Shown here: piece after piece, positions 1 to 10,424 of the stretch
How positions within the stretch are numbered: position 1 is the stretch's first letter
Layout: the number at the start of each line of letters is the position of its first letter
Assembly: GCA_006538405.1 (NCBI GenBank)
Contig: BJKQ01000005.1
Location: 2,790,001 to 2,854,000 of the forward strand
Direction of reading: 5' to 3'
DNA: 64,000 bases
Source: Hansfordia pulvinata
Lineage: Eukaryota > Ascomycota > Sordariomycetes > Xylariales
The notes under the pieces: generated by a model
The model's input: only the letters and a program-made list of their open reading frames with translations
Told to the model about the DNA's origin: nothing
The model's database searches: none
Made by a program: the position numbers and the translations under genes

Positions 1-143
1 GCCGCGAGGAGGTTCGCGGCCAGAGCCCCGGCATGCTGGCCATCAGCGTGGTCAGGCAACGGAAGCTCAGAATGAAGAAGAAGAAGTACAAGAAGTTGAT
101 GAAGCGCACGCGCAATGAGCGTCTCAAGCTCAACCGCGTATAG
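1..143 (+). CDS. Cox24/mS38 family protein, C-terminal end (partial)
   Basis: The window opens inside an exon whose last 46 codons are readable, ending at TAG 141-143. The end is extremely basic, with a LAISVVRQRKLRMKKKKYKK stretch followed by LMKRTRNERLKLNRV. This matches the C-terminal signature of the Cox24/AURKAIP1 family (DUF1713), now known as mitochondrial small-subunit ribosomal protein mS38. In yeast Cox24 is needed for COX1 mRNA processing and translation. The family keeps this SV-R-RKxKMKKHKxKKxxKRxR block at the very C-terminus, so the gene ends normally here and only its 5' part lies outside the window. The mitochondrial presequence cannot be seen. Confidence in the family is high from the motif alone; the exact orthologue is inferred. 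Confidence 0.85.
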   Translation, partial: REEVRGQSPGMLAISVVRQRKLRMKKKKYKKLMKRTRNERLKLNRV

Positions 144-1328
144 AGAGATGTCCCTACTGCATGCTCCACTGCGTCACCTGCCTTGAGTTTTCCTCTTTGG
201 CGCCGCCTCTTTCCTGTTTTATATCAGGCAGGTAGTCAGCTTCTCTGGCGAGTCCGCCTACAACTTGCGCGCGAGAGACTTCTGGACGTTGGTGGCCGAA
301 TGGTCAGCATAATCTGTGTGGAGGGTGTGAAGGTCAGCCAGAGACGATGGTCGTGTTCTGGCGATGTTTGGTCGTTTTCTTCCTTTTGTGGTTGCATCGT
401 GCGTTTAGCCCCTGATAGCATCTCGTATCATAGACGTACGGGCCTCAGGAGGCACTGCCGCTCCATAGACACTAGGTCCGCAAATCCGAACCTGCCTCAC
501 CAGATCCTCTGCCTCTCACAGATCTTGTGTACTATACTTGTACTTTATAGCTCACGAATCCAAATGTTCTGTTGATGTCTCGCATTCGCATCTCATCTTG
601 CTGCTAGTCGGTCATGTCACGGCCTCCCAGCACGGCCTGCGTTCCTCAGTTAACAACGGAATGCGTCGACACTTCTTTCACAGGGTCCCTGATAGGATGA
701 TTTGGCCAATCTTCTTCGGTCTGATGCGAAGAATTATGATAGTTTTTTTTTTTTCTTTTTTTTCTTTTTTTTGCTATGTTAAACTTGGATAACGTACCAT
801 CCGTGAGTTGATGACTCCCAGTCTTCTTTTATCCATGGTGAACTGCACACTGGCGTTTCTGCACGCCCTCGCCGCACCAGCGGCTGCATACAACTTGAAA
901 AAAACCTCCATCCTCTGAATACCCTGCGTCAACACTTGCGATGGGATATACCAAACGGTAAGCACAGCTGAGGTGTACCTGACCCAGGAGGCAAGTGCGA
1001 TCCATCCATGAGCTCCCGTTGTTCAAGCGTCGGACCGGCTCTTCCAACCAGCCGTATCTCAAATTGCGTAGCCGTGTGCAGTCTGTTGTTTTTCCCCATC
1101 ATCTTCTGTTTGGGGCCTGGTGTCAGCACCGTACATTCGTTGCATTCGCGTCGTCTCCTCTTCGTTCCTCTACCCCTCACTCTCATTTTCTTACCTTGTA
1201 TCCTTCTCAGTCTTCTCTTCTCCTGATTCGTAGACCCGACTCTCAGTCTCAGCAGCTCCCCGCGCACACTCGCTTACGGCGTCCCGAAAGACCGTTGCCC
1301 TCACACTTCATCCACCGCCCCAGCCCCT
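144..1328. other. Intergenic: 3' flank of Cox24 and promoter of the DUF3176 gene
   Basis: No convincing gene. A T-rich tract (about 750-773) lies mid-way. Pyrimidine-rich sequence with CTC/TCT runs from about 1140 to the ATG at 1329 is typical of a fungal core promoter and 5' UTR. The open frames on both strands have no recognisable content. Confidence 0.6.
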
Positions 1329-3273
1329 ATGGCCGAGTCCCAGCCCATCTCACTCTACGGCACGACCCCGCACCAGATGATGATGAGCGCAAGACGCCAC
1401 CGCAGCAGCGCAGATTCTCGCCCGCCAGCGACGCAGGCTAGATACCGCGACGATGACGGGGAGCCCCAGGGCCCCGATCAGCTGGTGAGTGCGTCGACGA
1501 CGTGGTCGATTCCGTCGGCGGGCGAGCTGGAGCGCACCGTCATGTCAACGCTGGGGTGGTGGACGGACGAGTACTGGAACTGCGCCATGTGCATCGCGGC
1601 AGCAGCGGCACTCATATGGCTGCTGTGGAACTACCAGGGCAAAGCCGAGCCGGAGTGGGCGGGCACCATGGAGCTCGAGACCGTCGTCATTTTCGTCATG
1701 ACGGTGTACCGGATCGCGCTGGGCGGCATCGTCGAGACGTGCGTCAGCCAGGGCGCTTGGATCTGGGTCTCGGGCTTCCGCCGGGGGCGCGTCGAGGCCC
1801 GCCTTGAGGACTTCAAGATGTTCGACGAGGCAACCCGCGGCCTGTGGGGGTCGATCCTGCTCATCTGGCATTTCAGGGGCCGGTAAGTCGGAACAGCGGG
1901 CCTCTGCCTGGGGAGCAGGCCTCTGTCTGGGGATACTTTTCAGGTGGGTGGTGAAGCTGACTTGGACGCAGACATCTCGCCTGCGTCGGGGCCTTTATTC
2001 TCATCCTCATGAACGCCTTCGAGACCTTTTCCTCGCAGATGGTCCAGTTCGAGGACGCGCCCACTCCATTCGTCAATCTGACCGATCCGAGTGCCGTTAC
2101 GGCACCGGCGCCGCCCCGGGCCTTGACTTGGAGGGACACGGCACCCCGGGGTACGGGGGAGCTGACCATTGGGCTCTCGATGAAGACCGCCATATATGAC
2201 GGAATCTTGTCATCCAGCGTCTCAGAAGTGCCCGTAACTTGCCAAGCAATGAACTGCACCTGGCCGACCATCCCCACCTTGGGGGTATGCGGGAGCTGTT
2301 CTGCTATCCACTATAGAGAAGCATGCGACCCCTTGACATGCACTTACACAGTGGCGTCGGGAGCCTCCGTCACGCACCAGGACAGTGCCTCGTCAGAACG
2401 GCGCTTTGTCATGGCCTCCTCGAATGCATCTACATCCGACTCACAGGCCATATTCTCGGCCTTTGACGTGCTGAGCCTGGAGAAGACAGTCTCCCGGGTC
2501 TCTGTCAATGCCCAGGAGTGCTCGCTTTGGTTCTGTCTCAAGAGCTATAAAATCAGCGTCATCGGCGGCGTGCAAGACAGCGCAATGCAGGGGAATTGGT
2601 CCAGAGCCAACTTCTCTACAGGATCGTCTGCCCATTTTGACGAGATGGTGTTTATCGACATCCCCCCGAACTCGGGGCTGACGCGGATACGCGATACTCG
2701 GTGCCTACGGATGCTATAGTCGCGATGAGAAACTTCATGGACGGGCTGATGCACGGCAATGCGTCCGAGGTGAACGGGATTGTGGACTACTCGTCCGATT
2801 TGGCGCACGCCATGCGCAACGCCACGACGGACCTGCCAGGGTGGATCGCGCGCCTGGCTCGGTCCATGACCAACGACGTGCGCCTGACGGGGGACTTGGG
2901 CGACGCGCTGGACCGCATGTCCAAGGCGACCGAGTACAGCGGGACGGGGCTGGAGATGCGACCACGGGTGAAGGTCAATTGGTGGTGGGTGATCTATCCG
3001 ATAGTGTTGATGCTAATGGGGTTCTGCTACCTGGCGCAGACAGTGTGGAGGACGGCGCGGGACCGAGTGTGCGCGTGGAAGGGCGACTCGCTGCCGATGC
3101 TCTTCTGCACCGTGGACGCGCGGATCCATGAACAGGTGCTGGACGGGATGGACGTGCCCGGGGGGCTGAACAAGCGGATCGGGCAGACCGAGGTCGAGCT
3201 GGTCAGGACAACAGACGGGCAATGGTTCTTTCGGACGGCACCTTTGGCTGAGTCGTCGCTGTTGGAGCCATAG
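1329..3273 (+). CDS. DUF3176-family fungal membrane protein, frame broken at a C run
   Basis: Exons 1329-1882 and 1972-3273; the intron (GTAAGT...GCAG) splits an Arg codon and restores the frame exactly. The protein is about 618 residues. Hydrophobic segments lie at about residues 84-102, 117-136 and just after the splice (ILILMNAFETF). A large extracytoplasmic-looking region rich in Cys and N-glycosylation sequons follows, then a late transmembrane helix (WWWVIYPIVLMLMGF) before a short basic tail. This layout, with the opening W-TDEYW and the SFSQMVQ-like third helix, fits the fungal DUF3176 family, whose function is unknown. The frame that carries FIDIPP stops at 2717-2719, while the conserved continuation (RYSVPTDAIVAMRNF) sits in the -1 frame. 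Adding one C to the C6 run at 2662-2667 joins them. No intron explains the shift. A sequencing error or a real frameshift allele are the options. Confidence 0.8.
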
Positions 3274-4278
3274 AGCTGATCGACCTGGATCCTCAAGACA
3301 CAAACGCAGGCGGCGTTGTCGGCCCAGGCTCGCGCTTCACAGCTATGATTCTTCCATAGGCCTAGCTTGTACAGTAATGGCTGGGTGAGTTTGTTGGACA
3401 CCCGTGGACGACTTTGGGGCTACCTCTTTTATTCTTTTTTGTTTTCAATACGATCCTCGCTTATCGCCTCGATGTTTGTCGTTGATGCTTTTGTGTACTG
3501 TTGCTTCGACATACATTGGCAAGTCAATACGGCGGCGTCCAATGTTGGGGTGTCCGAAGTCGCGGAGAAATGCGTCGCATCTGGCCAAGAAGCGGGCTAC
3601 TCGTACACCGGAAGTCCTGAACGCGCCGAGGACCGGAGGCGGAGGGGTGAACAATGGCCCCGACGATGGGCGACGGACAGGCGACGGGCGATGGAGGCCG
3701 GATGACATGAACGATGGGGGAGCACGAGGAACAAAGAGCACAAGCACCAGACTCCGCGAAGTCCCCGGTTTTCGAGGGGCATCTGCGATGAAGCCGCCGA
3801 TTCGATTCGCCGGCCCCGAAAAGGCGCCAAGCCGTGCAACTGTTTCGTCCGGCGGGTGAGGCGGGCCGCGAGGGAAGGTGCGATTCAGGCAAATGTCGCC
3901 GCCTTCGGTTGTTATCGTGACTCCCGACCCGAGCGAGGGCTTTGGTTGGGTCTTTTCCGCCGACGTCATCCGGGCCTCGCCTCGCCTCTTTTTCCCGTCC
4001 AACAATCGCCCCTCCCCCCACTTTCACACTCGCGATCGCGTTTCTCTCTCGTCGCCCGTGCTTTCGTTTCACCCACCCTTTGCTGCCACTCGCTGCTTGC
4101 TTACCTTGCCTTACCTTATTGACAGTCCCGCTTGTCCGTACTCATTGTACCGTACCCGTCACTTCCAATCACGGCCAATCTTCCGAACCCTCCAAGCCTT
4201 CCCGACTCGGCGCCCTCGCTTTACCCATTCCTGTCACTGCCTCACTCGTCAATCCCCATCACCACCACCACCACCACC
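3274..4278. other. Intergenic: promoter of the histidine-phosphatase gene
   Basis: No gene recognised. The last 300 bases are CT-rich (CCCTCCCC, CTCTCTCG) and end in eight CAC/CAT-like triplets directly before the ATG at 4279. The latter is a run of favourable ACC context rather than a tag sequence. Confidence 0.5.
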
Positions 4279-5273
4279 ATGGCGCCCACATCCAAGATCT
4301 TCCTCACCCGCCACGCCCAGGTCAGTCCTCACCATCCCTTCCTTCTGACGCCGGTGGGTAGGTAGGCAGACGCCCTGTCCGCTCCCCAGGACGCGCGACG
4401 TACGAGTGTCCTCACCAAGTGGAACTGTGTGCAGCGGCTGCAGATCCGAGCGAAACCACCCCCGCCCCCACCTCCGACTGTCACTACGCCGAACGAGAAA
4501 GGCTGACAAGAGAACCACGAGCCGCAGGCTGAACATAACGTCTGCCTCGCCGAGAACAGATATGAGGAGGGCTACGCAAGTGAGTCATGTCACCCCCCGC
4601 CTCTATTTTCCCCAATCCACTCGCGCCGAAGCTGACGCCCCTCCTCTAGTCCTCGACTCCCCCCTGACCCCGCTGGGCAAGAGACAGGCCGCGTCGCTGT
4701 CGACTCGCATCCCCAAGGAGCAGCTCGAGGTTGACGTCGTCCTCTCCTCGCCACTCAAGAGAACACTGCAGACCACCTACCTGGGATGGGGCCCTGCCGT
4801 TGAGAGGCTCGGGGCCGCAAGAACGTCGTCTGCGTCCCCGAGGCTCAGGAGTGCAACCCGCACCCTTGTGATACGGGCTCGTCCCGTGAGGTCCTCGAGG
4901 CCGACCCTGAGCTTACCGGCTTCGACTTTTCGCCCCTCACTCCGGACTGGACCTCCAAGCAGGGCTTCTACGGGGCCGCCCCGCCGAGCTGGCCAACCGT
5001 GCTCGCCGCGTGCGCCAGATCCTGCGCGAGCGCAGCGAGGGCAACATTGTCCTTGTCGCGCACGGCGATATCCTTCGCCGCATCACCTCCCGAGGGGTCG
5101 ACCCCACCAACGAGGACTGGAAGAACGCCGAAGTCCGCGTCTACGAGTTTGACCCCGCCACCGTCGACACGGACGACTGCTATCTGCGCCCGTCGGTCGA
5201 TGAGCAGGGCGTTGCGCGCATCGTAGCTGGCGGCTACGGACCCACATCCTCCGACGCCGACTTTGACAACTAG
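4279..5273 (+). CDS. Histidine-phosphatase (phosphoglycerate-mutase family) protein, two frame breaks
   Basis: Exons 4279-4320, 4528-4579 and 4650-5273, with introns of 207 and 70 bp; codon phases agree at both junctions. The N-terminus has the branch-1 histidine-phosphatase signature LTRHAQAEHN (catalytic His in RHA). It is followed by DSPLTPLGKRQ, the VVLSSPLKRTLQT substrate-pocket motif, and the second catalytic His in VLVAHGDILRRI. Expected length is about 239 residues, usual for the fungal cytosolic PGM-like phosphatase family. Its substrate is unknown; the members lack the features of glycolytic mutases. The reading frame is lost twice. Adding one G to the G4 run at 4811-4814 and one C to the C4 run at 4979-4982 restores a continuous protein ending at TAG 5271-5273. 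Both intervening stretches are clearly protein-coding, so introns are not the explanation. Confidence 0.85.
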
Positions 5274-5387
5274 TAGGTCAAGTCGGTGCGTGTGCGTTTT
5301 TTCAGACCTGATTAGAGCAGATGATAGAGCTGAAGTTAGATAGACAACAGACTTACCGAATACATCAATCAACTTACTGGATAAGCG

Positions 5388-5393
5388 AATAAA
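5388..5393 (+). terminator. Possible poly(A) signal of the histidine-phosphatase gene
   Basis: A canonical AATAAA lies about 115 bases after the stop codon. Fungal 3' ends use degenerate signals, so this is suggestive only. Confidence 0.3.
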
Positions 5394-7810
5394 CCCCCGG
5401 GTCCCCAACGCATTGCGATCGATTTCTGCCCTACAAAAATGACAAGTCAAGTTCAGCCACTCATGATCTTTACTGCGGCGTGGGATGCCTCTTTAGAGTG
5501 CGGGACACAAGGTGCGGGACACAAGCGAGGCTCGGTCTCGGAAGTCTGAAAGTCGGTAGGCTTTCACGGTCGAATGAAGAGAGGCAATAGGTAACTTGCA
5601 TGTGCCCAATCTGAAGACGCGCGCCATCGCGGCTCAGCCAACGCCTCTTCCGAGATTTCGCAACTTGCGTGCTTGCCCCACCGGAAGAAGAAATATCAAC
5701 ATGCCGGCGTGCCTGTGGCGATGACAACTCGGCGCCTACAATAATTCGCCATGAGCCGGCCAGCCGTGCCGCGGCCCAAATTGCAACCACGCCCTCGTGC
5801 TACCCAATACCCAGGGCTCCGGGAATCACGAATTACCGAAGTCACAGAGAGGGGCCAGTCATCACTACGACTACTCCATCTATTCGATCTATCGACGACC
5901 CTATTATGACCTGGGCGAAGGACCCTCGCTCAGAAGGGCGCTGCCGCTCGTTGAGATCTGCGGCGCCACAGCGGAGCCAGGGATCGAACCATGTCCTACG
6001 TCGTCTCACTGCGGCGGCTCCAACTGGCTTCCAGGGGTCTCTGTCGGGGAATTCAGCAAGCGCGACTCGGCAAACGACGCGGGCCACAACCAGCGGCTTA
6101 GGGAAATATTCATACAAGAGCTGTACAGCCATTGCAGATGCTTGCCGCCCCGGGGCGCTCTCTGCAGCGGGCCGTGTCCAAGAATTGGTGAGTGAGCACG
6201 CCTACAGCGACGTTGATTGTCAAGTAAGGACGCCATTGCGGTATTCAATCGGTCTCGAAAGGTCGCCAAGCCGGAGGCGCCAATCTGGACCAAGTTGTAA
6301 GCGCAATGGCGTTTGTGCATGAGATCCAAGGGCATGCCACCCCTGCGGTAGAGCACGAAAATCACCTGTCCAATATGCCGGGCGGCTCTGCCCCCTCCCC
6401 CTCTCCTGCCTTCCTTGCCTCCCTTCTCTTATTAGACAGCCACTGTCTTGACCGGGGGAACCGCTTCCCTTGGCTTGCAATTCGAACAATTAGCCACGAA
6501 GTTCTGCTGCGGGCAGCCTGCCAGTGCAGCTGCCCCGAGGCTAAGGTTTGACAGGTAAATAGTAGGACTGGGGGTGCGGACGGAGCAGCATCTCCGGCTC
6601 CTCGTGGCTCGGTTCGAATTTGGCTTGCTGCGCTCTTTTCCCCACGCGGTGACCTATTCGTATGGGCCTCTTCCAGCATCTTCAGACAGACGTACTTGTA
6701 CGACGTCCTACCTACGCATAGTGCGAACAAGGAGTCCCTGCCTAGAGGGGCAAGGTTGATGAGCCTGGCCAGATCTGCTACTGCTACTCGGAAACTGCCA
6801 CTGCTAAAGTGTAGCGTGGCATGGGAGCGTGTAGATCTGGCGGCCGCGAGAAGCCGCCAACAGTCCAACTCGCCAAGGCAAGAGCCGAGCGAAATCGAGG
6901 TCCCTACCTCTCGTACATATGGTCCCGGGCTATGAAGGGACTTTGGGTCTACGGAGGATATCAGATTTGCACGGCACTGCACGCACGCAAAGGATTTGAG
7001 AGCGTGCGCGGAGTGCAGGCAACCCGCATGATCGACGATGTGCGCCTGTTCACACACCAGAACCCCGGTTGTTGGGGTCTCGACGATGTACGAGTACGGG
7101 CATGTGTGGGTGGATAACTAACAGCTCACCAGACTTGCCAGATGCGGCCTCTCATCATAGATCCGTTCGCTATCCATCGTGCCATCCCACGCCATCCGTA
7201 TTCTCCCCGTTCACGCGTCTCCGCCCGTCCACGTCCGCTCAGCGCGCTAGGCAAGGGGAAGATGCCACAAGGGGCAAGGCATCGAGCGATCTGGAGAGAT
7301 AGAACCAACGACGACGCGGGCGAGCCCTCGCGAAGGCGCGACTAGGTGCGGACTCGCCGGCCCCAGACTAACTCCCGCCGACTCGAGGCAGCGCGCGGCA
7401 GACTGGCGGCTTCGGTGTAGAAGTGTCAAGCAAGCAGGCCTCGATCGTCACATGATCAAGTCGCCGTTTGGTGCTCGGCTCGTCCACCCTCGCATCTACG
7501 AGTCCCCGTTGATTCACCCCCGGCATGTCAGCCATTCGCGAGACCTTTACCCCGTGCGGAGCAGACCTTTTGGCCTCGAGGCGGGGGCCCAGTCACAGTC
7601 ATCGTGGGGCCCCCCTTTCCCTACCCGTGCTATCTCCCACAGGGCTTCGAGCCAACACGGCCCAGCAACGCCCGCCGCCCGAAGCCATCTGCAACTCGCG
7701 AGTCCAATCGGAAGCCACGCGCGCTTCACGTCCCAAGCGCGTCTCATAAGCGTTACTCGTCCTCACACGGCGGATCTGCATCTGCGGGTGCAAGAGAGCC
7801 ACACCTGTTG

Positions 7811-7823
7811 CCCCCCCCCCCCC
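7811..7823. repeat. C13 homopolymer
   Basis: Thirteen consecutive C followed by ATCCC repeats, in the spacer upstream of the Cys-X2-Cys gene. Confidence 0.9.
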
Positions 7824-8808
7824 ATCCCATCCCGTCCCGTGCTTCTGCACCCCTGCTCGGTGGTGGTGGTGGTTGGACAGACATATGGCAGCTCTCTCTG
7901 GTGGCCATTCTGTCCCGCCGCGGGCACTCATGGCGGAAACGCCCGCCCTTCCGCCCGCCAGGACTTACGGGCTGACTGGAGCGGAGCCCAGGACTCGCGG
8001 CGGACCTCGGCGGAGATGATCGATGCCGTTTTGCTTTGCCCGGGCTCGGGGGCCACTTGGTCGTGGTTTCTGTTGGAGTTTGGAACCAAGCTGTCGGGTC
8101 CTCCTGGGTGCACGAGTACTCGTAATACGCCTCTGGACGGGCCTATCTCGAAACTCCCCTCCACTCAGCCCCCCTTAACTCCCGGAACGTGGCCTCTGCT
8201 CTATGTACTCGAATGCAAGCCTGATGGGGCAGGTCATGCACAGATCGATCTTGTACATGGCACAAGACAGTGCAACTACCAGGCCATCACGGCTACGCTG
8301 CGAGGTTCAGGGCAGACACAGGGTGACTGCAAGCCGGTCACACAGCCCCAGGCAATGATCAAGGCGAGTTGGGGCCACTCGACCCAGAATGCCGGCCAGC
8401 CGTGGTGTCTCAGTCTGCATAGCGCAGAGAGAGGGGAGAGGGCCCCTCGCTTTGTTCCCAGGCACGCACATCCTAGCCAGGCCTGGCCCCGGATGGCCTC
8501 TGCTCTGCCCGGGGCAGCATTGCGCCACTCAGCCCTCGTGTGATAGATATATGGGGTCTGTCAGATTCGCCAGCGCTCCGGGGTTCAGTTTAAACTCTGC
8601 CTCGATCATATCACATCTGAGGGTTCGACATCGGCGTCCAAGCCAGCCCCCCTCTGATCATCCACAAAGACTCTTGCACCCTGGGGTCGCCTCTAACCTC
8701 CATAGCACTGCTGCCCCGCGTTTAAGCTCCATCGACAGTTTGGAACCCGGGAACGCCGTTCTGGTCCTGTCTCTGCCCCTTGTCCCTTGTCTCTCATATT
8801 CGCCCGCC

Positions 8809-9689
8809 ATGGCCATCTGCAGCAAAAGCCCGCCGAGGGAGGGCCCGTCGAAGCGGAAGCTTCTCGGCGAGGAGGAAGACGAGGACAACGCCACCTCTGC
8901 CCCGCGGAAACGATTTTCTTGTCAGATCAAGCTGCCGCCCTTTGGGCAGTGTTTCCCTGACATCTACCTCCGCAGGGGCTTCAACGACACCGGCCCCGGC
9001 CCGGCGCCGTGGGCGGACGGCATCTCGCCGTCGCCAATGCTGATGCCAACACCAACACTTGCGAGAACACCAGCACCGCACACAGTACTGCTGCCGCCGC
9101 CACCACCGCTTACACCCCGGCTGCCCGGCGTCGTATCCCGGAACAACACCTTCAACTCACCAAGTCAGTTCCTGGCAACATCACCACCACCACCACTACC
9201 ACCATGGCCACAGCTCGGAAAAGAACCGCGGCCAGCTCAGCCTCCCCCTCCCCGTCTCCCGCCTCCCCTTCCCCCTCTGCTTCCGCGTCAACGACTACCT
9301 CTACTGCTACCACGACCACCGGCGGCAACAGCAGCAGCAGCAGCGGCGCCTCCTCCTCCTCCTCCTCCTCCTCCCCGTCCTTTAACCTGGGCTGCTACGC
9401 GTGTTACCGCGTGCGCCCCGCGGCGCTCTTCTCGGACCTGCAGCCCTCGCCCCCCAGCGCCCGCCGCGTCTGCATGCCCTGCGGCGTCCTGCTGGGCCTG
9501 TACCCGCCCGGGGGCCCGCCGCTCGTGTCCCGCGCCCGCAGGAGGCACTGGGTCTGCCGGTGCCCGCGGCTGTGGGCGGCGGAGGGGGCGGAGGGGGAAG
9601 GGAGCGGGGAGCCCAGGGGCTGGACGGCAGCGGGTCCGGCGGCGACGTGTCCGGGTTGTGGGTTTGTTGGGCTTCTTGGGGGCGCGTGA
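8809..9689 (+). CDS. Hypothetical protein with paired Cys-X2-Cys (zinc-ribbon-like) motifs
   Basis: Modelled as exons 8809-9163 and 9214-9689. A 50-bp intron (GTCAGT...CACAG) joins two different frames in correct phase. The N-terminal half is basic then proline-rich; the middle is Ser/Thr/Pro low complexity encoded by triplet repeats. The C-terminal part carries CYACYRVRPAALFSD, RVCMPCGVLLGLYPPG, HWVCRC and CPGCGF, that is, four evenly spaced Cys-X2-Cys or Cys-X-Cys pairs consistent with a zinc-binding domain. Similar Cys-rich C-terminal ends occur in uncharacterised fungal F-box-type proteins, but I see no clear F-box here. A second start at 9204 (MATARKR), inside the proposed intron and in the exon 2 frame, would give a shorter product. 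Function unknown. Confidence 0.55.
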
Positions 9690-10424
9690 GGATTGTGTGT
9701 TTTGTGCGTGTGTGCGCCTGGGTTTAAGGGGCAGGAGGGGCAGGAGGGGCAGGAGGGGGAGCGCTTCGTCGTGGCCCACGGAGATGACTGACGGTGGAGT
9801 CTTGGTTTGGAAGCTTCCAGTGAACTGACTAGGCTCTCCCCAAAGTGAATCCCTGGACAGGACGTCACACGAGAACGAAAAGAGTGCGAGCTGGTTGGGC
9901 TGGCGTTTGGCGTTGGGTTCCGCTTGTGGCGCGTTCGACCGTAGACCGGTCTTGGTTGTCACGTCAATCTGGGCCGACACTCTTCTAATTGGTGGTTAAT
10001 GATACGACATCTTCTCCACAAGCATGATCTCCAGCCGCGACGAGGCTGTGACTTTGCCACTTTTCCGACTGCGCGGGTGGTGTTACCGGTTTGCTTGGTG
10101 GTTATGTAACTGCGGATGCCCTTCGTTGCCGCGGGCTTCCGCGGGAGCTATCGTCGTTGCTCACTTGCCGGACCGCCTGCAAGCAAGAATGCTGTGGCAC
10201 CCTGAGACGGCTGTTCGTACAACGCCAGCTCGCAAGTCATGCGTCGACGTTCCACGCCGGAGACCTGACTCGGAAGCTGACTCTCATTGGTCCTAGACGT
10301 GGCGTCCCTGAAGGGTTTATACGCAGAAGTCTATATCAAGAATCTGGATCCGCCGGTGCTTTATCCAAGCCCCTGAATCAAGTATATACAAGACGACAGA
10401 AACCCTGGCCAGCCCGACATCGGC
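9690..10424. other. Intergenic, convergent 3' flanks
   Basis: No gene seen. A GGGGCAGGA tandem (about 9729-9757) lies just after the stop of the upstream gene; the rest is unremarkable. Confidence 0.5.

Larger units (their letters stand above)
5274..8808. other. Intergenic spacer of 3.5 kb
   Basis: No gene I can support. Frames of up to 363 codons are open (for example 7452-8543) but have shadow-like composition, no recognisable motif and no plausible introns. The spacer contains a C13 run (7811-7823), a perfect ACGAGTACTCGT palindrome (8112-8123) and a CT-rich promoter-like end before 8809. Confidence 0.5.

Noticed and set aside
4257..4281. CAT(CAC)n directly before an ATG, resembling a His-tag/vector junction
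   Set aside because: The triplets lie before the start codon in natural promoter context, and the surrounding sequence is fungal; no vector sequence.
5976..6000. AGGGATCGAACC, resembling the complement of a tRNA T-loop
   Set aside because: T-stem does not pair and no acceptor stem or anticodon arm can be found at the right spacing.
7452..8543. A 363-codon plus-strand open frame in the 5.3-8.8 kb spacer
   Set aside because: No motif, no codon pattern or neighbouring exons; open frames of this length occur by chance in GC-rich DNA with few stop codons.
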